The position numbers and the translations under genes were made by a program. Of a DNA stretch of 64,000 nt, positions 16,670-25,284 are shown in pieces. The notes below the pieces were generated by a model. It saw nothing but the letters and a program-made list of their open reading frames with translations. It was not told the origin of the DNA and did not search any database. How positions within the stretch are numbered: position 1 is the stretch's first letter; each line of letters starts with the position of its first letter. The stretch comes from Pontibacter sp. E15-1 (GTDB lineage: Bacteria > Bacteroidota > Bacteroidia > Cytophagales > Hymenobacteraceae), in contig NZ_JAKVIR010000004.1 in assembly GCF_022601975.1 (NCBI RefSeq), positions 62,001-126,000 of the forward strand. Reading direction: 5' to 3'.

Positions 16670-18082
16670 ATGCTTCGGAAAGTACTCTCACATGCGGCTA
16701 TATATGGTTTGGCGGCGCAAGTGCCGCGGTTGGCCGGGATACTGACCTTGCCCGTCATCACGCGCTACCTCACCACCATGGATTATGGCGTGGCTGGGGT
16801 GATATCGGCGTACGTGAGCGCCCTTGGCATCCTGCAGTCGCTGGGGCTGTCGGTGGTGATGGTGAGCAGCTTTGCCAGGTACCCTACCAGGTACAGGTGG
16901 GTATGGCGGCAATTGCACGGTTTTATACTGCTTTGGTCTTTGGTGTACGGCGTGCTGCTCGGCGTTATCCTCTACTGGGCCATACCTGGGGAGGCGGCAG
17001 AGAACAGGTGGTTGCTGGTTGCGCTTAACGTGCTGCCTGCCATACTCTTCAACAGCATGGGGTTGTTGGGCGGGCTGTTCTATCAGCTGCAGCAGCGGCC
17101 CCTGCCCATCGCAGTCAACTCCTTCGTTGTCGGTTTTCTGACGGTCGGGCTCAACATCTACCTTATTGCCTACCTGCGCCTGGGGTATATGGGGTGGTTC
17201 TATTCTAACTTCGCGGGTGGGGCCCTGAGTTTCCTGGTGCTGGGGTATATGATGTACCTGCGCGAGCGGATGTGGCCGATCTTCAGATTCAGCTGGCGCC
17301 GCATCCGGCAGTCGCTGCGGGTATCGTTGCCTGTGGTGCCGCACTATTTTTCCTTTTTCCTGCTCGACACGTCTGACCGCCTGGTGATGGACTTTCTGCG
17401 GGTGCCGCTGCCGCGCATCGGCTCCTACAACATCGCCTCCAGCTTCGGGCTTTACTTCTCTGCTGCCTCGGGTGCCGTGGTGCAGGCGGCCACCCCCGTC
17501 TTCATGGGCCTGTACGCGAAGGCGGCTTCCTCCGACGCGGCCACCCAGGCGCGGCAACTGACGTTCTCGCTGCAGGTGCTGTATCTTGTCGGCACCTCTT
17601 TGCTGGGGCTTTGGATGAAGGAGATTTTCGTCCTGCTGATCCGGAACGAAACGCTGCAAGCCGCATACCCACTGGCCATCATCATCCTGATGGGGTATAA
17701 CTACAAGCCCATGTACCTGGCCGTTACCAACCAGTTGGTGTATCAGGAACGAACGTCGGTGCTGTGGAAGATATCTACCGTGGCGGGTGTGGGCAACGTC
17801 ATCCTCAACCTGCTGCTCGTGCCCGTGTTCGGCATCGAGGCGGCCGCTTTCACCACCTTTGCCGCGCTGATGTTTATGGGCTACGCCGGATACCTGCTGA
17901 AAGAGTATCGGCAAGTCAGTCAGGTTGATTACCTGCCGTGGCTTTGGCTGCCGCTCACGGTGCTGGCGTTGCTAGCGGTTTACCTGCTGGCGGATGTGGG
18001 GGTAGCCTGGAAGATAATGCTCACATCGGTTCTCGTTGTAGCGGGCACCTCGTATTTGTACCTCAAAAAGCAGTTGCACTAA
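16670..18082 (+). CDS. polysaccharide biosynthesis flippase (Wzx/MOP superfamily)
   Basis: This 470-aa integral membrane protein has about 12-14 helices spread over its length. Its N terminus (LSHAAIYGLAAQVPRLAGIL followed by PVITRYLTTMDYG) is typical of Wzx-type O-antigen or exopolysaccharide flippases in the MOP superfamily. Such proteins move lipid-linked repeat units across the inner membrane. Context supports this: two glycosyltransferase genes and a FemAB-like gene follow on the opposite strand. It is a single-gene plus-strand unit with no partner polymerase (Wzy) in the window, so the cluster is incomplete here or the polymerase lies elsewhere. Confidence 0.88.
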   Translation: MLRKVLSHAAIYGLAAQVPRLAGILTLPVITRYLTTMDYGVAGVISAYVSALGILQSLGLSVVMVSSFARYPTRYRWVWRQLHGFILLWSLVYGVLLGVILYWAIPGEAAENRWLLVALNVLPAILFNSMGLLGGLFYQLQQRPLPIAVNSFVVGFLTVGLNIYLIAYLRLGYMGWFYSNFAGGALSFLVLGYMMYLRERMWPIFRFSWRRIRQSLRVSLPVVPHYFSFFLLDTSDRLVMDFLRVPLPRIGSYNIASSFGLYFSAASGAVVQAATPVFMGLYAKAASSDAATQARQLTFSLQVLYLVGTSLLGLWMKEIFVLLIRNETLQAAYPLAIIILMGYNYKPMYLAVTNQLVYQERTSVLWKISTVAGVGNVILNLLLVPVFGIEAAAFTTFAALMFMGYAGYLLKEYRQVSQVDYLPWLWLPLTVLALLAVYLLADVGVAWKIMLTSVLVVAGTSYLYLKKQLH

Positions 18083-18222
18083 ACGGGCAAGGCGATCTGG
18101 CAAGCGCTTGCTGTCTGGATACCGCATCTCTAAAAACCTTGTAGGCAGTTTGTATATCCAATGCCTGCCAATGCGTTCCATTATACCTTTCTACGTCAGG
18201 TATGGTGAATAGGAGAGGTGCG

Positions 18223-19221
18223 TTATGCTTCCTCAGCGATGCCCTTGTTTGGGGAGAGGGTACGGTAAGCGTATATTCTCAGATCCCGGATAAGCCTGAT
18301 GGGAAGGGGCAAGTTGTTATAATTAAGCGCATAGTATTGCGCCTTTTCTGAACCGAAGCTCGCATAAAACGCATCAATCTGCTCTATGGCCGGGCTCTCA
18401 AAATCAAGGGTGTAGGCGGAGGCGGCATGTTGCCGGATCATCTCATCCAGCATCAGGGTCCGCCCGTTGGCAACTCGCCCCACTTCATCCGCAGCGTTGA
18501 AGGTATAGCTGATTTTGTTTTTGTATTTCGCAAATAAACAGCCTGCATTTAGCTTGCCATCTTTCGAAGTATACAGAAGGCGGCAGAGCCCCCGCGACAG
18601 CATGTTCGAAAACAAGTCGCGCAGCATCTGGTAAGTCGGTTCTTCCACGCCTCCAACCACCTTATGGGCAACATGCTTCTTGAAAAAGTCAAGCATCGGC
18701 TCTATATCACCGCTTTCTGTCATCACCAGGCCCGCCCGCCTGGCGCGTTTCAAGTTCATTTTCCGGTCGTGGTTGTAGCCTTTGTAAATTTCCGGGTATG
18801 GCTTGTCTAGCGCTAAATAACGGGTATGCCGTGGCTTCAGGTGGAACGTAGCAGTTAGATGTTCCAGGGCGGCTGAGTTTTCCGTAAGGAACTTATAGTT
18901 ATGTATAAACCGATACCGCTTGGTGACTTCTTTTAGAAATTGACCTAAAAGAGTAATATTGGTTTCCGGGTTTACAGAAGCCAACCCTAGCTGCTGGCAG
19001 AAATGCGGGGAGCCGAGGCGCGAAAACCCTAGTTTGTTAGTCCCTGTTAAGGGCAATACAGAAGCGTATATACTCCCTTCCTCATCCACAAGCGCATGCC
19101 AGCCTGGCGAGACAATATCCAGGTACCATGAGAGCATGCACATCACGCCCTCGTTAGAGGCCGCTACACAGTTGTCCCATTTCTGCTTGTCTACCTGCTG
19201 TTGGCGAAGGTAACGAATCAT
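18223..19221 (-). CDS. FemAB/GNAT-like acyltransferase
   Basis: The 332-aa protein looks like the GNAT-fold transferases of the FemAB/BioF2-like group. Features seen: an N-terminal half with WDNCVAASNEGVMCML and WHALVDEEGSIYASVLPL, the basic linker YNHDRKMNLKRARRAGL near the middle, and KDGKLNAGCLFAKYKNKISYTFNAAD in the second half. These proteins add acyl or aminoacyl groups to sugars or peptides and are frequent in exopolysaccharide clusters. It is the last gene of the minus-strand run GT2-GT4-this gene, with a 120-base gap after GT4. Substrate unknown; the N-terminal half is diverged from textbook members. Confidence 0.65.
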   Translation of the reverse strand: MIRYLRQQQVDKQKWDNCVAASNEGVMCMLSWYLDIVSPGWHALVDEEGSIYASVLPLTGTNKLGFSRLGSPHFCQQLGLASVNPETNITLLGQFLKEVTKRYRFIHNYKFLTENSAALEHLTATFHLKPRHTRYLALDKPYPEIYKGYNHDRKMNLKRARRAGLVMTESGDIEPMLDFFKKHVAHKVVGGVEEPTYQMLRDLFSNMLSRGLCRLLYTSKDGKLNAGCLFAKYKNKISYTFNAADEVGRVANGRTLMLDEMIRQHAASAYTLDFESPAIEQIDAFYASFGSEKAQYYALNYNNLPLPIRLIRDLRIYAYRTLSPNKGIAEEA

Positions 19222-19341
19222 TTTACTTAGTTTAGGTTAGCCTGTAAATGGTGATTTTTTGTTGTCTCAGGTTTAAACCACATTAATATTTTGGATATTT
19301 TCCAGAAGGCTATAGCCTACCCAACAGCACGAGGCCGTTGC

Positions 19342-20604
19342 TTACGCTTCCTGGCGCAGTAGGCGATGGTATAACTCCATGAGCCTGCGGTGCTGTACCT
19401 TGGCGTCATACTGCTCAACTACGAATGCCCGCCCGGCCTTGCCTAATCTGTTTCTTTCCTCTGGATTTTCAAGTAGATACCGGATTTTCTCAACGATAGC
19501 CGTAACATCTTTTTGCGGAACGACAAAGCCTGTTATACCCTCAAGCACTCCTTCGGCGGTGCCTCCCGCATCCGTTACCACTACCGGCAATTCCATGCTC
19601 TGCGCCTCCTGCACCACCAAGCCCTGGGTCTCCACTTCCCCGTCTGCTGCCTCAACCCCGGTTAAAACAAACACATCAGCCATCTGGTAATGTTCCAACA
19701 CTTCTTCCTGTGTGGCGGCACCATGGAGGCAGATATGATTCTGTAAATTTAGCGAATTAATCAATTCTTCCAGCTCGGCTCTTTTTTCGCCTTCCCCAAT
19801 CACATGGTATAGCAGGTTTGGGAACTCCTGCACAAGCGTGCTCACGGCACGTATGCCATAGGCTATTCCCTTGACGTCAACCAGGCGTGCCACCGTTAGC
19901 AGTATAAATGGAGATGAGTTTTTCCGAGTGCCTTGTTCCCTCCGCCTGAACTTCTGTGTGTCTAGACCAGCCGGGAGCACTTCTATTTTGCCAGCGGCAA
20001 TACCAAGGCTGGCGGCTGTATGCCTTGAAAAGCGTGAGCTTACTGTGAAAATGTGGCAGGCCTGGTTCAGGTCTCTGTAAAGCCCTTTTCTGGAGTAGTG
20101 TTCAGGCCATGACAAGAACTCCTTTTCATTGATATCAAAGCCATGGAAAGAGGTAATCAGGGCACCGTTTAAAAGCCCGATTTCCCTGAAGTTGAGTGCC
20201 TTTATACCGTTTGGGCCAAACTGGCAGTGTACAATGTCAAACTCTTTTTTGCGAAGGAATGGAATAGCGTCGTAGAAAAACTGAAGGTTCAGCGCATACG
20301 TGCCATACCTTGCCACGTTTAGTGTCCGGAGGAGGTGCTTGGCATGGGGTATGTTTTGGAGCAGGAGTTTAAAGGCCACTGCCAGCCTTTTGAAACGCCC
20401 TTTGGGAATAGGAGGTCTATAAATCGTCCGCTCCAGCAATTTGTATTTCTCAATAACAGCGTGTTTGGGGTACGTGTCGAATTGGCCTATCGAAAAAATA
20501 GTGACCTCATGTCCTTCTTCCAACAGCTCTTTCAACTGGTTAAGCAAGTACGTCTCCGACTGATACGGAAAGTGGCTGACACAGTAGGCAATGCGCAGTT
20601 TCAT
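19342..20604 (-). CDS. glycosyltransferase family 4
   Basis: This 420-aa GT-B fold enzyme has the usual two Rossmann halves. The C-terminal donor-binding half is clear: FILLTVARLVDVKGIAYGI, YHVIGEGEKRAELE, and the acidic motif region ETQGLVVQEAQSMELPVVVTD, whose Glu residues contact the nucleotide-sugar. The N-terminal half carries HCQFGPNGIKAL and SFHGFDINEKEF. It is a retaining transferase that adds a sugar to a lipid-linked or outer glycan; the sugar cannot be read. The start is one base after the GT2 stop, so it was co-transcribed with that gene. The IS inside GT2 may therefore reduce its expression (polarity), unless a promoter is supplied from within. Confidence 0.92.
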   Translation of the reverse strand: MKLRIAYCVSHFPYQSETYLLNQLKELLEEGHEVTIFSIGQFDTYPKHAVIEKYKLLERTIYRPPIPKGRFKRLAVAFKLLLQNIPHAKHLLRTLNVARYGTYALNLQFFYDAIPFLRKKEFDIVHCQFGPNGIKALNFREIGLLNGALITSFHGFDINEKEFLSWPEHYSRKGLYRDLNQACHIFTVSSRFSRHTAASLGIAAGKIEVLPAGLDTQKFRRREQGTRKNSSPFILLTVARLVDVKGIAYGIRAVSTLVQEFPNLLYHVIGEGEKRAELEELINSLNLQNHICLHGAATQEEVLEHYQMADVFVLTGVEAADGEVETQGLVVQEAQSMELPVVVTDAGGTAEGVLEGITGFVVPQKDVTAIVEKIRYLLENPEERNRLGKAGRAFVVEQYDAKVQHRRLMELYHRLLRQEA

Positions 20605-21385
20605 ATTATGCTGGTTGCTGCTTTTCAGGCAAACTGTCTAGGTGTTTAGGCGCTCTTTCAGATACAGAAAAATTCCTCATAACGCGCCAATAAAGTCTGG
20701 CCAACGGCTTGGCATGTGTATAGCCGGACGTAAAATACTGGAGCGCCTTTAGCAGAAAGTAGACTCTTGCATACCAAATTCCTTTCGTGAGGACAATGAC
20801 CTGAAACTCATTCTGCAAAATAATCTTGTTAGTTGCTATCTCGTCTTCTCTGTGCGGGCTGCTGCCCGACACATGGTGGAGCACAAGCGGCAAAGGTGTA
20901 TACAAAAGCTTATATCCGTTTTGCTGTAGATAATAACCCCAAAGCTTATCCTCCTCATACATAAAAAATTCCTCAGGGAATTTGCCTCCCTGAAAAGCTG
21001 CCACTGCCTCTCTGCGGATAAGAAAGAAAGTTGCCCAAATCCAATCTGGGTTAGCCTCTTCGTCATACTTGAAATATTCACCAAGAAAGACATTTGAGCG
21101 CCTGGATGCCGACATGAGATGAAAATGGCGAAGCACTTGCAGCAAAACAAGGGTGATGGACGGGAAACGCTGTGAGACATGCTGCACCTTTCCAGCGGGG
21201 GTTATAACTTTGCCTGTGAGCGCCCTTACTTTTTCAGACGCCAGCAGCCTTCGGTAGGCAAGTGCGATGCTGTTGTTGAGTAATCCGGTATCGCTGTTGA
21301 GCAAGAGAATGGTTTTTCCGGAAGCATACTTCAGGCCCAGGTTGTTTCCCTTTGTAAAGCCCAAATTCAGGCTGCTTTCAACTAA

Positions 21386-22263
21386 GAGCATGTTTAAATT
21401 TTTGATTTTGTAAAAAAGAGCGAGTCAGTCCGTAAGTTAAAAGTGACCAAAAATTTAAGCTTATGGAATCTCAGTATAAGAGACTTACTGACTCGCAATG
21501 GGAGGTGGTGAAGGCATCGCTGCCTGTAGAGAGAAAACGCAAACACTCGCTGCGGGTTATAGTAGACGCTATTTTTTACATGCTGCGGGTGGGCGGCCAG
21601 TGGCGCAACCTGCCGGAGGGGCTTTTCCCTAAATGGCAACTGGTGTATTACTATTTCCACAAGTGGCAGGCGGACGGCACGCTGGAGAGCCTCAACTGGC
21701 TGCTCAACATCAGGGAGCGGGAAAGGCAGGGAAAGGAGGCCTCGCCCAGCCTGCTGAGCATTGACTCCCAGTCGGTTAAGACAGCCCCGTTTGTAAGCCA
21801 GGAGACGGGCGTGGACGGCAACAAGAAGGTCAACGGGAGGAAGCGGCACGTGATCACCGACACGCTGGGCCTGGTGTGGGGCGTGGTGGTGCATGCGGCC
21901 AACAAGGCCGACGGGGTGCTGGCTCAGCGGGTGGTGGCCCCGCTCAGGGGCTACCTGCACCGGATGGAGAAGATACTGGCCGATGCGGCCTATGAGCAGG
22001 TGTTCATGGAGTGGGTGAGCGAGAACCTGCTGGGGGTGGAACTGGAGATAAGCTCCAAGCCACCAGGCACAGAGGGCTTTGTACCCGTCAAGTGGAGATG
22101 GGTCACCGAGCGGGCTTTCGGCACGTTCAACTTCTTCAGAAGGCTCGATAAGGACCATGAAAAAACACCCCGAAGCGCCGAAAGCTGGGTACTATGGCAC
22201 AACTGCCAGGTGATATTAAACCGAATGACCTGAAAAACAGAAAGTTAAAATTTAAACATGCTC
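21386..22263 (+). mobile_element. complete IS5-family insertion sequence (IS1031-like), 878 bp
   Basis: Terminal inverted repeats are identical for 17 bases, starting GAGCATGTTTAAATTTT at both ends. The element is flanked by a TAA direct repeat (21383-21385 and 22264-22266), the 3-base TNA duplication expected of the IS1031 group. It carries one transposase gene without frameshift and lies opposite in orientation to the gene it interrupts. Everything needed for activity looks present. Confidence 0.95.
21463..22233 (+). CDS. IS5-family transposase
   Basis: This 256-aa single-frame DDE transposase has an N-terminal DUF4096-type region (RLTDSQWEVVKASLP, GGQWRNLPEGLFPKW, about residues 7-60). 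The catalytic acids are D101 (LLSIDSQSVKT), D174 (ILADAAYE) and E216 (WVTERAFG), followed by FRRLDKDHEK of the Y-R-E-K-type C-terminal signature. The enzyme cuts and joins the 17-base element ends. Its length, intact motifs and clean terminal repeats suggest a functional, recently moved element. It sits antisense to the disrupted glycosyltransferase. Confidence 0.96.
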   Translation: MESQYKRLTDSQWEVVKASLPVERKRKHSLRVIVDAIFYMLRVGGQWRNLPEGLFPKWQLVYYYFHKWQADGTLESLNWLLNIRERERQGKEASPSLLSIDSQSVKTAPFVSQETGVDGNKKVNGRKRHVITDTLGLVWGVVVHAANKADGVLAQRVVAPLRGYLHRMEKILADAAYEQVFMEWVSENLLGVELEISSKPPGTEGFVPVKWRWVTERAFGTFNFFRRLDKDHEKTPRSAESWVLWHNCQVILNRMT

Positions 22264-22480
22264 TAAGATGATATCCGGGAATTTTTCTTTGAAGCGTTTT
22301 GGGGCGCATTCCGTTGAGCCATTGTCTATCAGAATTATCTCGAAGGATATACCCTCTGTGCGGCTGTATATAGATTTTATACATGCGCACGTGAGTTGAA
22401 AGGTATTGTAGTTAAGAATGAGTACAGAAACATCCACCATGTATTTGCCCTAAAACAGTGCATGCAGGAAAGATAAAAAA

Positions 22481-22529
22481 ATAAACGCAAAACAGTGGCG
22501 ATTTTGCGGCACCACTGTTTTGCGTTTAT
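22481..22529 (-). terminator. intrinsic terminator of the alcohol dehydrogenase gene
   Basis: An 18-bp perfect stem (ATAAACGCAAAACAGTGG) with a 13-nt loop is followed by TTTTTTAT on the minus strand. It lies about 40 bases past the dehydrogenase stop and just upstream of the GT2 start. Confidence 0.8.
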
Positions 22530-22567
22530 AGCTTGTTTGCATCTCGCCTTTAAAGGCGAAAGTTATC

Positions 22568-23725
22568 TTACGGCTTCAGCACCACTTTCACGCAATTGTC
22601 TTCTTTCTTGTTGAAGATGTCATAGGCGTAGGAGGCCTGGTCGAGGGGGAGGGTATGGGTGATGATGTCATCCAGCACGATTTTACCCTGGTCTACCCAG
22701 CTGTACAGTTCATCAACAAACAACTGAACCGGCGCCTGTCCCATTTTCAGGGTCAGGCCCTTGTCGAAAATCTGGTAGAGCGGGAAGTTGTCATAAGGAG
22801 AGCCATATACCCCGACAATCGACACGATGCCGCCCCGGCGCACGGCGCTAAAGCACATCTGCAGCGCATTGATGGTGCCTTTCTCAAGATGGACAACCGA
22901 CTTTGCGCGGTCCAGCAGCGATTTGTCCGCCTCCATGCCCACTGCGTCGATGCACACGTCGGCTCCGCGTCCACCGGTCATTTCCCGGATCGCTTCAATA
23001 GGGTCCATGTCTTTGAGGTTAATGGTTTCTGACTTTGCAGAGCGCTGCGCCATGTCCAGGCGGTAATTCTCCAGGTCGATGCCGATCACGCGCTTGGCCC
23101 CTTTTATCCAGGCTACTTTCTGCGCCATGAGCCCCACAGGGCCGCAGCCGAACACGGCAACCGTCTCGCCGCCCTTTACCTCGCCCCAGTGCACGGCAGA
23201 GTAGCCGGTCGGGAAGATGTCTGTCAGGAAGAGTACCTGCTCGTCGGTGAACTGGTCGGATATTTTCACGGGACCCACGTCGGCGAAGGGCACGCGCACA
23301 AATTCGGCTTGCCCACCCGCGTAGCCACCGTACAGGTCGGTGTAGCCATACAGCGCCGCGCCTTTCTGGGTCAGCAGGCCGCCCTCGGGGCCGTAGTGGT
23401 CGGGGTTGGAGTTCTCGCAATGGGGGTAATGCCCATGCTGGCAAAAGAAGCAGCTGCCGCAGGAAATCGGGAAAGGCACAATCACGCGGTCGCCTTTTTT
23501 GATGTTCTTCACCTGCGCACCGGTCTCCTCCACAATACCCATAAACTCATGGCCCATCACCATGTTGCTCGCCTGCGGAATCATACCATTGTAAATGTGG
23601 AGATCGGAGCCGCAAATAGCGGTAGAGGTAACCCGGATGATCGCGTCGCGCGGGTCCAGGATCTTCGGGTCTTCTACGTTATCGACCCGGATGTCTTTCA
23701 TTTTGTGAAATACTGCTGCTTTCAT
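22568..23725 (-). CDS. zinc-dependent alcohol dehydrogenase, formaldehyde-dehydrogenase-like
   Basis: This 385-aa medium-chain dehydrogenase is built as the zinc-containing ADH family. The catalytic zinc site uses the Cys in AICGSDLH (near residue 38) and the His in GHEFMGIVEE. The structural zinc site is the CxxCxxCx7C cluster in CGSCFFCQHGHYPHC (near 90-104). Cofactor is held by VFGCGPVGLMA, and GIDLENYRLDMA ends with the NAD-selecting acid. The pattern fits the glutathione-independent formaldehyde dehydrogenase subgroup, which oxidises aldehydes or alcohols with NAD+. It is transcribed alone, with its own terminator at 22481-22529. The true substrate cannot be told. Confidence 0.9.
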   Translation of the reverse strand: MKAAVFHKMKDIRVDNVEDPKILDPRDAIIRVTSTAICGSDLHIYNGMIPQASNMVMGHEFMGIVEETGAQVKNIKKGDRVIVPFPISCGSCFFCQHGHYPHCENSNPDHYGPEGGLLTQKGAALYGYTDLYGGYAGGQAEFVRVPFADVGPVKISDQFTDEQVLFLTDIFPTGYSAVHWGEVKGGETVAVFGCGPVGLMAQKVAWIKGAKRVIGIDLENYRLDMAQRSAKSETINLKDMDPIEAIREMTGGRGADVCIDAVGMEADKSLLDRAKSVVHLEKGTINALQMCFSAVRRGGIVSIVGVYGSPYDNFPLYQIFDKGLTLKMGQAPVQLFVDELYSWVDQGKIVLDDIITHTLPLDQASYAYDIFNKKEDNCVKVVLKP

Positions 23726-23905
23726 AGTAAGTTTGTAAGGTTCAAAGACGCCCTTGCCAGGCAGTCTTGCTTTATGATTTAGGTTCTATAAACGGCGCAG
23801 GTGCTGAACGAGTTGTAACCCGGGTGCCCATTTAACCGGTACCGCAACAATAAACTTTTCCGGGCCCCGACGTAAACGAACTAGACCTTTCTATATCCCT
23901 TTGCG

Positions 23906-24778
23906 ATGCCAGACTTCCGATTCTCCTTTCTTTCTGAGAGCGAGGTGCCAGAACTGCATGATGCCTTTCTGGAGTCTTTCTCAGATTACCTGATGCCCGT
24001 GCAACTGAGCGCCGACGAGTTCAAGGTGAAGATCAAGCGCGAGGGGATAGCGCTTCCCTTCTGCGTGGCGGCTTATGTGGGCACCGAGATGGCAGGCTTC
24101 ATCCTCACCGGTCTCGGCGAATGGCATGGGCACCCGGCGGCCTACAATGCCGGCACCGGTGTGCTGCCCCAATACAGGGGGTATGGCCTGACGCAGCAGC
24201 TGTATGCATTTCTGTTGCCCAAGCTCAGGCAAAGCGGTATTGAGGAGTGCCTGCTGGAGGTGATCCAGGAAAATGCACCGGCCCTGCGGGCGTACAAGGC
24301 CGTGGGATTTCAGGTGACGCGGACACTGGATCTGTTCAGGGCGCCCAAGGCAGAACTGCTGCTGCAGGTGGAGGCCCCGGACCATGTGACCATCTCTGAG
24401 GCAGCAACGCCTGACTGGAGAACCTACTGCTGCTTCTGGGAAGCGGAACCCTCGTGGCAGAACACGGCTGAGGCGATACGGAAAAGCCCGGAGCAGACGG
24501 TGCTGTTAGAGGCACGGACCTGGGACCGGGAAATTGTAGGGTATATCGCCTTTTTCCCTGGCACAGGCTCTGTGGCGCAGTTTGCCGTAGACAAGGCGCA
24601 CCGTGGCAGAGGCGTCGGTACCGCGCTGCTGCGCGAGGCTGTCCGGCTCGCCCAAGCCCCTTCGCTGATGTTTGTAAATGTAGACACTTCTGCCGCATCG
24701 CTCGTGCACTATCTCAGCCGACGCCACTTCAATCATTTGCTGAGGCAGTATGAAATGCTGATGCCAATCGCATCCTGA
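23906..24778 (+). CDS. GNAT-family acetyltransferase with two GNAT domains
   Basis: The 290-aa protein carries two GNAT modules. The first (about residues 5-145) has the acetyl-CoA loop as VLPQYRGYGLTQQL and the C-terminal strand ALRAYKAVGFQV. The second (about 155-285) has AVDKAHRGRGVGTALLREA. Tandem GNATs usually keep one active domain; here both acetyl-CoA loops (Q/R-x-x-G-x-G/A) look intact. GNAT enzymes move an acetyl group from acetyl-CoA to an amine of a small molecule or protein; the acceptor is unknown. It is a stand-alone gene, divergent from the dehydrogenase across about 180 bases, and followed by a short IS-derived palindrome. Confidence 0.85.
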   Translation: MPDFRFSFLSESEVPELHDAFLESFSDYLMPVQLSADEFKVKIKREGIALPFCVAAYVGTEMAGFILTGLGEWHGHPAAYNAGTGVLPQYRGYGLTQQLYAFLLPKLRQSGIEECLLEVIQENAPALRAYKAVGFQVTRTLDLFRAPKAELLLQVEAPDHVTISEAATPDWRTYCCFWEAEPSWQNTAEAIRKSPEQTVLLEARTWDREIVGYIAFFPGTGSVAQFAVDKAHRGRGVGTALLREAVRLAQAPSLMFVNVDTSAASLVHYLSRRHFNHLLRQYEMLMPIAS

Positions 24779-24848
24779 AGTATAACCGTTAAGCTTGGAT
24801 ATGAGGAATCAAGTAGGGAGAAATAGCGTTGGCTATGGCAATCAATTA

Positions 24849-24894
24849 GAGCATGTTTAAATTTCGCTTCTAAAAACGAAATTTAAACATGCTC
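24849..24894. mobile_element. 46-bp palindrome made of the IS ends (minimal MITE or remnant)
   Basis: Perfect 18-base inverted repeats (GAGCATGTTTAAATTTCG) flank only 10 bases. The outer 16 bases are identical to both ends of the IS at 21386-22263. The flanks read TTA and TTG, so a TNA duplication is imperfect. It may be a MITE mobilised by the IS5-family transposase, or what remains after internal deletion. Confidence 0.8.
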
Positions 24895-24951
24895 TTGATA
24901 TGAGGTTGCAACAATAGGTATCTTTACCAGCACATCTACTAAGGGCAAAAA

Positions 24952-25281
24952 ATGAATATAGCGTGGGTATACCTGATTTTGGCGGGCATCTGTGAAATAG
25001 GATGGGCTTTCGGGCTGAAATACAGCGAGGGCTTTACCAAAGTTGGCGTCAGCGTCGTGACCGTTATCGTGATGATCCTGAGTTTTGTCCTGCTGTCGCA
25101 GGCGATGAAACAGCTGCCGCTGGGCACCGCTTACGGTATCTGGACCGGAATTGGGGCGGCGGGCACGGCCATACTTGGCATTGTTTTCCTCAACGAGCCC
25201 CGCGACTTTATCCGTATCCTGTGCATCCTCCTGATCATCACCGGGGTAGTGGGGCTAAAGCTGTTCTCCGGCACCCGATAG
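24952..25281 (+). CDS. gdx: SMR-family exporter, Gdx/SugE type
   Basis: The 109-aa protein has four membrane helices and the features of the small multidrug resistance family: the essential Glu of helix 1 in ILAGICEIGWAFGLKYSEGF (near residue 15) and the packing motif GTAYGIWTGIGAAG in helix 3. These two stretches match the SugE/Gdx branch, whose well-studied members export guanidinium in exchange for protons as antiparallel dimers. No guanidine riboswitch of the mini-ykkC type (paired ACGR-loop hairpins) was recognised in the 170 bases upstream, so guanidine control is not supported here. It stands alone, 57 bases after the IS-derived palindrome. Confidence 0.88.
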   Translation: MNIAWVYLILAGICEIGWAFGLKYSEGFTKVGVSVVTVIVMILSFVLLSQAMKQLPLGTAYGIWTGIGAAGTAILGIVFLNEPRDFIRILCILLIITGVVGLKLFSGTR

Positions 25282-25284
25282 AAG

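Larger units (their letters stand above)
20606..22440 (-). pseudogene. glycosyltransferase family 2 gene, interrupted by an IS element
   Basis: The two parts of one GT2 gene flank an inserted IS. The N-terminal part (22440 down to 22264, 59 codons) has the GT-A opening VSVLILNYNT and IILIDNGSTE. The C-terminal part (21382 down to 20606) continues VESSLNLGFTKGNNLG, LLLNSDTG (the DxD-like site), FFMYEEDKLWGYYLQQNG and a hydrophobic tail. Removing 21386-22263 plus one copy of the 3-base target duplication joins …FPDIIL to VESSLN… in frame, giving an intact 317-aa enzyme. The lesion is therefore a recent, simple insertion with no further decay. The interrupted N-terminal fragment reads three codons into the IS end and stops. 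Confidence 0.93.

Noticed and set aside
24779..24951. Guanidine (mini-ykkC type) riboswitch upstream of the SMR exporter
   Set aside because: No paired hairpins with ACGR loops seen; the only hairpin is the IS-end palindrome.
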